From: JBBAFS01 sp041655255
Lineage (GTDB): Bacteria > Spirochaetota > Spirochaetia > Sphaerochaetales > Sphaerochaetaceae
NCBI GenBank assembly: GCA_041655255.1
Contig: JBBAFS010000052.1
Coordinates: 1 to 11,804 of the forward strand
Length of the DNA stretch: 11,804 bases
Direction: 5' to 3'
Below are positions 1 through 6,482 of the stretch, one piece after another. Each line of letters opens with the position of its first letter. Position 1 is the first letter of the stretch. The position numbers and the translations under genes were made by a program. The notes under the pieces were generated by a model. The model did not search any database, was not told the origin of the DNA, and saw only the letters and a program-made list of their open reading frames with translations.

Positions 1-78
1 TCCAGTTCGTAGGAGACACAAAAGACACGCCTCTATAAACCGACCAGCTTTTCGATGTCTTCCCATCTCACCCCACAT
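1..78 (-). CDS. PadR-family transcriptional regulator, N-terminal fragment (runs off left edge)
   Basis: The first 26 codons of a minus-strand gene are visible and the frame stays open to base 1. After a short basic leader (MWGEMGRHRKAG) comes GRFIEACLLCLLRTG. This matches the start of PadR winged-helix regulators, which typically read G-R-F-[IL]-E-x-x-[IL]-L-x-L-L just before a GHGYE-type motif; that motif would lie outside the window. The ATG at 76-78 is chosen because a near-perfect AAGGAGG lies at 83-89, 4 nt upstream. A second in-frame ATG at 64-66 is less well placed. PadR proteins are usually dimeric repressors that autoregulate and control a neighbouring transporter or efflux gene; the target here would lie to the left. 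The family call rests on few residues, but the ribosome binding site, promoter and dyad upstream all support a real gene start. Confidence 0.6.
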   Translation of the reverse strand, partial: MWGEMGRHRKAGRFIEACLLCLLRTG

Positions 79-90
79 AGGTCCTCCTTA

Positions 91-126
91 CTATATGCAT
101 CTTGCCTATAGTCATATTGCATATAG
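91..126. promoter_or_regulatory. Operator-like dyad (9-bp perfect arms) upstream of the PadR-like gene
   Basis: CTATATGCA at 91-99 is repeated as its exact reverse complement TGCATATAG at 118-126, separated by 18 nt. The spacer itself contains the palindrome CTATAG at 106-111. The dyad begins just beyond the ribosome binding site (83-89) and its right arm covers the probable -10 box, so a protein bound here would block transcription of the regulator. PadR proteins commonly bind inverted repeats in their own promoters, so autoregulation is the natural inference. The site is seen directly; the binding protein is inferred. Confidence 0.5.
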
Positions 127-151
127 CGTATGAGTCATCCTATTTTGTCAA
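120..151 (-). promoter_or_regulatory. Probable promoter of the PadR-like gene
   Basis: A perfect TTGACA -35 box (minus strand, 146-151) lies about 70 nt upstream of the PadR-like start. The -10 is less clear. CTATAT at 121-126 (19-nt spacing) and TATATG at 120-125 (20-nt spacing) are the best candidates, and both are longer than the ideal 17 nt. A long spacer would fit a promoter that needs, or is distorted by, a bound regulator. The right arm of the dyad at 91-126 covers this -10 region. Confidence 0.45.
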
Positions 152-174
152 GAGGGATTTAGTTAGATGTGATA

Positions 175-203
175 GAAGAAAAGGAAGGGGGCTAACGCCC
201 CCT
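175..203 (-). terminator. Rho-independent terminator of the agcS-amidohydrolase unit
   Basis: On the minus strand a 7-bp GC-rich stem AGGGGGC/GCCCCCT with a 4-nt GTTA loop (186-203) is followed by the pyrimidine-rich tract TCCTTTTCTTC. It begins 11 nt after the amidohydrolase stop codon (215-217). The T tract is interrupted but the stem is very stable. Read on the plus strand there is no T tract after the stem, so it acts in the minus direction only. Confidence 0.8.
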
Positions 204-214
204 AGAAAAAGGTA

Positions 215-1378
215 CTAACTGAGTAGTTTTATTGCTGTTTTAACATGAAGTTCAACTCCGATGGGAAGCGATCCTTCATCAATGGTAAATTTTGGATGGT
301 GGTGAGGATAGTCACTTTTTGTTTTTGGATTATTAATTCCGACAAAAGCAAATGCTCCAGGAGCATGTACTAAGTAGTCACTAAAGTCCTCTCCTGCCAT
401 CGTTCTCCGTAGTTGAGTTACTCTTTGAGAATCCCCAAGTACCTCAGAGGCAACCTCTCGCATTGTTTGAGCCATAGCTGGATTATTTGATAACAAGTGG
501 TTTCCAACTTGGAATTCGAGTTCAACTTCAACGCGATACGCCTCTGCAACATGTTCAACGATTCGTCTGAAGCGATCTCTAATCTCTTCCCCACCTTCGT
601 ATAAGAAGCGAATTGATCCTTTTAAGGAGACCTCTTCAGGAACGATAGTCATATTTGAACCAGCTCTAAATTCAGTAAACATAATGACAGCAGGATCAAG
701 AGCATCAATCTCACGAGTCTGAATTGCTTGAGCAGCTTGGACAATTGCAGTTGCTGCTATTATAGGATCTACCGATTCATGAACAAATCCTGCATGTCCT
801 CCGACTCCTTTTACTTTTAAAAAGAAGTAGTGACTTGCTGCCATTTGTGGCCCATCAACAATGTCAATGTCCCCAGAAGGGGTTTGAGACCATAAGTGAA
901 TACCAAAGACTGCATCGACTTTAGGATTCTCCATGACTTTCTCTTCGACTAATTTATAGGCTCCTGCGTCTTCTTCGTTAGGTTGGAAGACGATCTTTAC
1001 ATTCCCTTTTAAGCTACTACGATGTTCATTAAGGATCTTAGCTGCTACAAGGAGCATTGCCATGTGTCCATCATGTCCACATGCGTGCATCAACCCTTCG
1101 TTTTTTGAACTGAAAGGGAGGCCAGTCTCTTCCACAACTGGAAGAGCGTCCATATCGGATCGTAGCATCACAGTTTTCCCTTTGCTCCCCCCTTCAATGA
1201 GGGCTACAACTCCAGTTTTTGCTATTTTCTTTGGTGAGAGTCCAGCATGTGTTAAATACTCCATCACCTTCTCTTGCGAGCGAAACTCCTGAAACCCAAG
1301 TTCAGGATATTGGTGAAAATCTCTTCGTAGATGAATGAGTTCATCACCAAGCTCACTAATTCTTTTTCTGATATCCAT
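215..1378 (-). CDS. M20 (M20D-type) metallo-amidohydrolase / N-acyl-amino-acid hydrolase
   Basis: This is a 387-residue cytosolic metal-dependent amidohydrolase of the hippurate/IAA-amino-acid/N-acetyl-amino-acid hydrolase group, which releases a free amino acid from an N-acylated substrate. The family landmarks are in order: RSDMDALP (73-80), the metal-binding HACGHDGH (98-105, with C100 and H102 as ligands), QPNEED (132-137, with the catalytic/metal Glu pair 135-136), GIHLW (159-163), the lid/dimerisation domain with GVGGHAG (191-197), MAGEDF (327-332) and the C-terminal ligand region HHHPKF (359-364). Length is normal for the family. An upstream in-frame extension (17 residues) is rejected because it would translate a perfect hairpin, and because AAGGA lies 7 nt upstream of the ATG at 1376-1378. 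The gene follows the symporter gene by 70 nt and ends in a terminator, so the two form an operon. The exact acyl substrate cannot be read from sequence. Confidence 0.93.
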   Translation of the reverse strand: MDIRKRISELGDELIHLRRDFHQYPELGFQEFRSQEKVMEYLTHAGLSPKKIAKTGVVALIEGGSKGKTVMLRSDMDALPVVEETGLPFSSKNEGLMHACGHDGHMAMLLVAAKILNEHRSSLKGNVKIVFQPNEEDAGAYKLVEEKVMENPKVDAVFGIHLWSQTPSGDIDIVDGPQMAASHYFFLKVKGVGGHAGFVHESVDPIIAATAIVQAAQAIQTREIDALDPAVIMFTEFRAGSNMTIVPEEVSLKGSIRFLYEGGEEIRDRFRRIVEHVAEAYRVEVELEFQVGNHLLSNNPAMAQTMREVASEVLGDSQRVTQLRRTMAGEDFSDYLVHAPGAFAFVGINNPKTKSDYPHHHPKFTIDEGSLPIGVELHVKTAIKLLS

Positions 1379-1401
1379 GTTCTCATCCTTTTCATAAGTG
1401 A

Positions 1402-1423
1402 GACCAGAGATCATTCTCTGGTC
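1402..1423 (-). promoter_or_regulatory. Perfect intercistronic hairpin between agcS-type gene and amidohydrolase
   Basis: The sequence GACCAGAGA-(4 nt)-TCTCTGGTC forms a 9-bp perfect stem with a tetraloop. It sits 25 nt after the symporter stop codon and 11 nt upstream of the AAGGA ribosome binding site of the amidohydrolase. No T run follows on either strand, so it is not a standard terminator. It could be an mRNA processing or stability element that sets different levels for the two gene products, or an operator for an internal promoter. Only the structure is seen; the role is inferred. Confidence 0.6.
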
Positions 1424-1448
1424 CCACACACACTTTTAGGTCGATGTG

Positions 1449-2822
1449 TTAGTTTTTAGAAGCTGCTACTTCAGCATCGACTTTAGAGAAGAAGTCATTA
1501 GTTAGCTCCACAACAACTTTGTAAAGCGAGACGATGACCACTAAGTTAATTGCGACTGTCACAGCCATAAATGCATCGAGCAGGCTCCAGACAACTTGTA
1601 AGCCACCAACTGCTCCCACTAATAATCCAACTAAGAAAAGGATACGGAAAGGATAGATTGCTTTGTTTCCGAAACAGTATACTGCACCAATTTCAGCATA
1701 ATACTCTGCCATCAAGATGGTAGTATAGGCAAAGAAGATTGTGGTAATGGTAACAATAAGATCACCAGGGCCAGGAAGACCAATTTGGAATGCTTGAGCT
1801 GTTAAAGAAGCTCCTTGAGCTCCACTACCAATAGCACCGGTAATGATGATAACTAAACCAGTCATAGAACAAACGATAATAGTATCGACAAATACTTCAA
1901 TGACTCCCCAAATACCTTGTCGTACTGGGTGATCAACAATAGCTGTTGAGTGTGCAAATGGAGATGTTCCCATTCCAGCTTCGTTTGAATAGACTCCACG
2001 GGAGAATCCGTTTCTAACTGCTAAGATAATGGTTGATCCAGCAAATCCGCCAATTGGGGCAGAGCCTGCAAAAGCGCTCTTAAAAATAAGGGCAAAAGCT
2101 GCTGGAATATGTACGATATTCAATAACAGAATTATAATAGCCCCAAGAACATAAACTACTGCCATAAATGGGACAACTTTTTCTGCAACTTTTCCAATTC
2201 TCTTAATTCCGCCAAGGATAACTAAGCCTGCTAAAATAGCGACAACAATACCAGTAATTAATGTACTTCCGCCAAATGAGTGTTGAACTACATCAGCAAT
2301 TGCATTCGATTGTACTGCACCACTAATTAAGAATTGAATAAAGAACAACAGTGACCAGATAAAGGCTAACCAACCCCAGTTTCCTTTAAAGGCGTTTTTC
2401 ACGATATACATGAAACCCCCACGGTATTCGCCTGTCTCTTCGTCTTTCTCTCGGTAATGAACTCCTAACACTACTTCAGCATATTTAGCAACTGCTGCTA
2501 AAATAGCGACAACCCACATCCAAAATAGGGCTCCAGGACCACCAAGTGCTACTGCCACTCCGACTCCGGCAATATTTCCTACACCAACGGTTCCTGCTAA
2601 GGCTGAAGAAGCCGCTTGAAATGGGGTAATTGTCCCCTCTCCTACGTGCTCTTTTTCGAACATTTTACCAAATGTATTTTTGGCAATATACCCGAAACGT
2701 CTAAATTGCATAAACTTCAATACAACTGAAAAGATGATTGAAGCAAGGGTAATGATGATGACCAGTGGCCAACCCCACATAAACCCAACGAACACATCTA
2801 CGCCGTGCATAAGTGTACTCAT
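1449..2822 (-). CDS. Alanine or glycine:sodium symporter (AGCS family)
   Basis: This is a 457-residue inner-membrane secondary transporter that couples Na+ (or H+) entry to uptake of alanine/glycine-like amino acids. Family signatures are clear: TVGVGNIAG (78-86) in the unwound substrate-site helix, GGPGALFWMW (94-103), YREKDEETGEYRGGFMY (123-139) and the hallmark GVYSNEAGMGTSP (276-288). About ten or eleven hydrophobic helices are visible across residues 17-435, with a short polar tail. The ATG at 2820-2822 is chosen because AAGGAG lies at 2829-2834, 6 nt upstream. A 20-residue upstream extension would run through the -10 and -35 boxes of the promoter and is rejected. The gene is first in an operon with the M20 amidohydrolase, whose released amino acid may be a related nutrient. 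Substrate specificity (alanine, glycine or another small amino acid) is not settled by sequence. Confidence 0.95.
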   Translation of the reverse strand: MSTLMHGVDVFVGFMWGWPLVIIITLASIIFSVVLKFMQFRRFGYIAKNTFGKMFEKEHVGEGTITPFQAASSALAGTVGVGNIAGVGVAVALGGPGALFWMWVVAILAAVAKYAEVVLGVHYREKDEETGEYRGGFMYIVKNAFKGNWGWLAFIWSLLFFIQFLISGAVQSNAIADVVQHSFGGSTLITGIVVAILAGLVILGGIKRIGKVAEKVVPFMAVVYVLGAIIILLLNIVHIPAAFALIFKSAFAGSAPIGGFAGSTIILAVRNGFSRGVYSNEAGMGTSPFAHSTAIVDHPVRQGIWGVIEVFVDTIIVCSMTGLVIIITGAIGSGAQGASLTAQAFQIGLPGPGDLIVTITTIFFAYTTILMAEYYAEIGAVYCFGNKAIYPFRILFLVGLLVGAVGGLQVVWSLLDAFMAVTVAINLVVIVSLYKVVVELTNDFFSKVDAEVAASKN

Positions 2823-2853
2823 TTTTCTCTCCTTTTTGATTTCTGTTGTCTCT

Positions 2854-2882
2854 ATTATTAGGGAGCCAGACCCACAAGTCAA
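2854..2882 (-). promoter_or_regulatory. Sigma70-type promoter of the agcS-amidohydrolase operon
   Basis: On the minus strand TTGACT (2877-2882) and AATAAT (2854-2859) are separated by exactly 17 nt. Each box matches the consensus at five of six positions. Transcription would begin near 2847, giving a leader of about 25 nt that contains the AAGGAG ribosome binding site. This placement also supports the internal ATG at 2822 as the true start. Confidence 0.65.
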
Positions 2883-2887
2883 CTTGT
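2874..2887. promoter_or_regulatory. Operator-like palindrome over the -35 box of the agcS promoter
   Basis: ACAAGT and its reverse complement ACTTGT flank a 2-nt centre, making a 14-bp site that contains the whole -35 hexamer. A protein bound here would exclude RNA polymerase. A second, looser inverted repeat lies just upstream: TTTGCCT at 2887-2893 against AGGCAAA at 2920-2926. No regulator is identified. Short palindromes also occur by chance in AT-rich DNA, so this is a candidate only. Confidence 0.35.
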
Positions 2888-3080
2888 TTGCCTAAATAGT
2901 TGTTAATTCACCATTATTAAGGCAAATTTAATCCTATAACTTATATACTACAATTCGTATATATTTAACACTCTAGGGTCCCTATGTACTACTCAGCGAT
3001 AAATATCTATACATATGCAGATATTATTTATACGCAAATATGCACACATAGAGGTTTTCGTTATGGACAAAAAAATCTGG
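2888..3080. other. Gene-less AT-rich spacer with several dyads
   Basis: No coding region is supported between the ATPase stop codon (3081-3083) and the symporter promoter. The stretch holds AATATCT/AGATATT arms with a 10-nt gap (3002-3025), the near-continuous palindrome TAGGGTCCCTA (2974-2984), and a direct repeat ATATGCA (3013-3019 and 3038-3044). A run of seven T on the minus strand lies 5 nt past the ATPase stop (around 3069-3075), but I find no good hairpin in front of it, so a terminator is only possible. The dyads may be upstream regulator sites for the symporter operon. Confidence 0.4.
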
Positions 3081-6000
3081 TTATGAGTTACAAACGTGGT
3101 GTAAGTAACGTTGAGCGATTCTATACTCTTGAGACTCTTTGGATACGTCTTTAATTGTTGAGAGAATCTGATCAACACTCAGAGGTTCACTTTCAGTGTA
3201 AAACTGATTTTCTATAAGAAAATCTATCATTGTTTCTCGTTGAATTTCGGATAAGTTCTTTACTTTACCATCTTTCAAAGCCGATACGAGAGAGGAGCCA
3301 CTGTGTGTCGATTCTACAACCTCTTGAATCTGAGTCCAATACTTTGCTTTTGTGTTGAGTTCTAGTTCTGAATCTTCGATATCTGACATATACAGGCTCT
3401 TAACTCTCCCCACCTGGGCTTGGTGTTGGGCAGTTGTTAAAAGAGTTATAAGAGAGTGAATATGTTCATCATTACGATCTAACTGCCCAAGTTGGGTGTG
3501 ACCCTGTTTGAGATGGGCCGAGAGTTCTGAGCTTTTTTCAAAGAGATACCAACTGTGTAATTGTTCGATCTGTTCAAAGAGTTCTGCTTTATGAACTTTA
3601 AGCGCTTGGCCGTACGTTTCGTAGTTTTCATCATACACCATGTCTTGTTGATGTATAGGGGTGGGCATCACTAAAGGTGTGATAAGAGTTTTTTGTTGTG
3701 TAAATAATTGTTCTAAAGAAATCTCTTTAACGTTATTTCCATACATCTTAATTTTCTCTACCTCATCAGCTTGGGCAGTGAAGTAAAAAACTTGTCGTGT
3801 TTGTGCAATTTCATGCATGACGTTGATAATCTCTAAAGCTCGTACATCGTCGCTATTGGCTAACAATTCATCCATAAAGAGGGGAAAACGAACTCCACTT
3901 GACTCTTCTTGAATAGCAATAAACCCCATTCTCACAGCAAATAGAAGTTGGACTCGTGTCCCATCTGAGAGATGGTCGAGCTTTATGTTCTCTTTTTTTG
4001 TATTGTCAAATGCATAAAATCCATCTTGATCGACTTTCAAGGTGTATAAGTTTTTGGTGATACGCTCAAACCATCTACTAGAACTCTCTAATACTCTAGG
4101 TGTGAAAGCCGCATCACTCTTTTGGTGGATATATGTTCCCAGATAATCAACAATTCGAGAGACAACTTGTTCTTCTCGAAAAGCTTCTAACTCTTGTAAT
4201 GCTGTGCGGTATGCTTTTTCAGCTTGTGCTAAAGCCGAACCACTAATGTATTGCCCGTATCTCACTTGATGATCGTTGAGTTCGTTTTGAATCTCTTGCA
4301 TGCTCTCTAATTCTGTTCGAATCTCTTGAGCCATAAATTCAAGCTCATCAGCGGTATGCTTTTTTGATAATGCTAACGATGCAGGGTACTCATCTGCTAA
4401 CACGTTATACTCTTGTTGGTAGGTAGATCGAATCTGAGTGTACTCGCTCCATTGTGTATGATAAGTACCTAAGTTTACTAATGTATCGAGATCTTTTTCA
4501 GTAAGATTAAAGCCACTCATATACTCAGAAAACTTTTGTTCAGAAGATTCACACCAACCTCTTTCTCTCTCTAATTCTTCTTCTAAATCATAAATCTGTT
4601 GTTGTAAAACTCCCCAGTTATGAATCTTCTCAATAACTGTTTTCGCTGCAAGAACGAGTACTTTGGGATTGTCATATGTATCTCCAATAAGTGAAGATAA
4701 TTGGGTATACAATTGCTCTAATGAGTCAACGATACTCTTTTGTTTTGCTTGATTAGTGGTTACTGCTACTTTCAAATCTAACCATGTTAGAAGATGTGGA
4801 GTGAAATGAAAGAATGAGGAAGAGTCTAAAGAGGTATCAGTAAAAGTCATATTGAGATCTTCTAAAGCCTCTTTGTATTGATCATACCACCTCTGATACT
4901 CTTCTTTACTCCTTAATAAATCACTTTGGGCATCATCAATGTCACTATTCCTCTTTATGAGGAGATCGTTTGCTTGTAAGTCACGCTCTACTGTACTCAA
5001 TATTTTTGCTAAGCTTTCTACGGTAATGTCTTGATCTTCACTATGAGTAAGGCTTGTTAGACTCTTTTGTAATCTCTTAATCTCCTCTTCAACTGTACGA
5101 GTAGAAGCTGTTGTTTTACCTTTTCTTACCTTTATTAGGAGTATTAACAAATAGATAATTGGGCCAATTGATACAATTGAGAATGCAGGATGAACAACTA
5201 TTGATAAGATGCTCATCCCGAGCGTAGTAATAATGCTTATCAGAGTTGGTCCTACAACTGAAGTGCTCTCTTGTTTGTGAATTAAAACTTGTAGTACATC
5301 GATGATACGAGTTTTGATTTCTTGCAGGTCTTCTTGATTGTGAGTAAGTTTTTGCTTCTCTCCTAGTTCACGCACAAGAAGTTCATGTAAGTGGAGTTTT
5401 AATCGGAGAGGTTCACTTTGAAGTGCCATGCGCCTGAGCTTTGCAAGTGCCGCTTGTAGTTGATGTTTTTGGGGTAGTTCACTTACAAGCCATGAGTGTT
5501 CTTCTTCCCATTTTGTAAGAGCTGAAAGAGATCCAGAAAGTTCACTCTCTACTTGCTCAAGACGCCGAGTGTGCTCTTCAATACTTTGTAATAAAGTCTC
5601 TAGTTCAACTTGTTGATCTATGAGATCTCTTTGAGGGTCAAGTTGGAGATCTTTCTGTCTTTTTTGAAAAGTAGTGATATCTCCTTGCAGTTTCTCAAAT
5701 TGTCGTTTGTGTGTATCTCTTGTCTCAAGAAGGTTCTTTCCATGCTCAGCTGAGTGAGGGAAAATTTTCTCCATCCTTGGATCAAAAGCTTTTAGTAATT
5801 TGTCATACTCCTCAATGTTCGCCAGGCCTTTGCGTAAAGAGATTGCTTGACGGATGTTGAGTTGTTGCTCTTGTAGGTGAGGAAGATCAGAGACTCGTTG
5901 TTTTAATTTCTCTATAGTTGAACTTAAAGAGAGAACTTCTTGTTGTTTTTTTAATAGATTCTCAAGGTCTTTTTTTGCTTGAGATGCAATACGGTACTGT

Positions 6001-6482
6001 TGAACTCCTCGTTGGCTAAAAGAAGAGATTGCATTTGAATCTTTCTTTGCTTTATCAATATCGATACCACCACGCATCTCTTTATAAATTTCACTATAAA
6101 ACTGCTCTCCTTGTTCAGTAGCTTGAAGTAAATCTCTAAGAGAGAACCAGTACATCGAAGAGAGCTCATCACTTCTCCCCTTTAATGAGAGAGAGGCATT
6201 ATCTTGTAAGCGTATCTGCTGCAATGAAGAGCTATCTCTTTTAGCTCGATACAACGTATTGTCGTGTTCGATAAGACCTGTTGCACGAATACTCTTAAAT
6301 CGTTGTTGATCCCATACCAAAGAACGTAAGGCACGAGCTAAGGTAGTTTTACCAATTCCGTTTGGTCCCCAAATCACATTAAGTGAAGGGGAAAACTCTT
6401 TAATATGAGGAAAGGCCCCTGCAGTAAACCCTTTTGAGCGTTCAATGGTAATTTCTTGTATCGTGTATTGATCTTTACTCAT
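3081..6482 (-). CDS. YhaN/SbcC-like AAA (ABC-type) ATPase with central membrane segments and long C-terminal extension
   Basis: This is a 1133-residue Rad50/SbcC-class ATPase, the partner of the SbcD-like nuclease encoded just upstream. Walker A is GPNGIGKTT (39-47). The ABC signature is LSDGTRVQ (838-845), and Walker B is FPLFMDE (866-872) followed by LLANSDD. Between them lie roughly 750 residues, largely coiled-coil-like. At the midpoint, instead of the CxxC zinc hook of Rad50/SbcC, there are two hydrophobic stretches (about 409-430 and 434-451), as expected for a membrane hairpin. The position normally held by the H-loop histidine reads FTAQ (901-904). After the core, about 215 residues (916-1133) form a polar, mostly helical extension ending in a small domain-like region (1060-1110). 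The ATG at 6480-6482 overlaps the nuclease stop by 8 nt (ATGAGTAA), implying translational coupling. A GTG at 6498-6500 is a weaker alternative start. The likely role is DNA-end processing or repair near the membrane. Family assignment is firm; function is inferred. Confidence 0.88.
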   Translation of the reverse strand: MSKDQYTIQEITIERSKGFTAGAFPHIKEFSPSLNVIWGPNGIGKTTLARALRSLVWDQQRFKSIRATGLIEHDNTLYRAKRDSSSLQQIRLQDNASLSLKGRSDELSSMYWFSLRDLLQATEQGEQFYSEIYKEMRGGIDIDKAKKDSNAISSFSQRGVQQYRIASQAKKDLENLLKKQQEVLSLSSTIEKLKQRVSDLPHLQEQQLNIRQAISLRKGLANIEEYDKLLKAFDPRMEKIFPHSAEHGKNLLETRDTHKRQFEKLQGDITTFQKRQKDLQLDPQRDLIDQQVELETLLQSIEEHTRRLEQVESELSGSLSALTKWEEEHSWLVSELPQKHQLQAALAKLRRMALQSEPLRLKLHLHELLVRELGEKQKLTHNQEDLQEIKTRIIDVLQVLIHKQESTSVVGPTLISIITTLGMSILSIVVHPAFSIVSIGPIIYLLILLIKVRKGKTTASTRTVEEEIKRLQKSLTSLTHSEDQDITVESLAKILSTVERDLQANDLLIKRNSDIDDAQSDLLRSKEEYQRWYDQYKEALEDLNMTFTDTSLDSSSFFHFTPHLLTWLDLKVAVTTNQAKQKSIVDSLEQLYTQLSSLIGDTYDNPKVLVLAAKTVIEKIHNWGVLQQQIYDLEEELERERGWCESSEQKFSEYMSGFNLTEKDLDTLVNLGTYHTQWSEYTQIRSTYQQEYNVLADEYPASLALSKKHTADELEFMAQEIRTELESMQEIQNELNDHQVRYGQYISGSALAQAEKAYRTALQELEAFREEQVVSRIVDYLGTYIHQKSDAAFTPRVLESSSRWFERITKNLYTLKVDQDGFYAFDNTKKENIKLDHLSDGTRVQLLFAVRMGFIAIQEESSGVRFPLFMDELLANSDDVRALEIINVMHEIAQTRQVFYFTAQADEVEKIKMYGNNVKEISLEQLFTQQKTLITPLVMPTPIHQQDMVYDENYETYGQALKVHKAELFEQIEQLHSWYLFEKSSELSAHLKQGHTQLGQLDRNDEHIHSLITLLTTAQHQAQVGRVKSLYMSDIEDSELELNTKAKYWTQIQEVVESTHSGSSLVSALKDGKVKNLSEIQRETMIDFLIENQFYTESEPLSVDQILSTIKDVSKESQEYRIAQRYLHHVCNS

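Noticed and set aside
3..38. Short plus-strand frame at the left edge ending in TAA at 36-38
   Set aside because: Only 11 codons, and it competes with the minus-strand PadR-like start that has an excellent ribosome binding site and promoter.
1062..1292. Plus-strand open frame opposite the amidohydrolase
   Set aside because: It lies wholly antisense to strongly conserved M20 motifs, has no ribosome binding site and no recognisable protein features.
1402..1423. Hairpin considered as a terminator
   Set aside because: No T run follows on either strand and the downstream gene is in the same orientation, so an intercistronic RNA element is more likely.
2680..2895. Plus-strand open frame over the start of the symporter
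   Set aside because: Antisense to conserved AGCS sequence and its promoter; composition looks like the complement of membrane helices.
2993..3178. Small minus-strand open frame at the end of the ATPase gene
   Set aside because: It overlaps the ATPase C-terminus in another frame and extends into AT-rich spacer; no start signal.
4500..5300. Search for a CxxC zinc hook in the ATPase centre
   Set aside because: The single Cys in this region (residue 644) is isolated, so a Rad50-type hook is not present.
5951..6172. Minus-strand open frame inside the ATPase gene
   Set aside because: Alternate frame of a well-supported gene on the same strand, without initiation signals.
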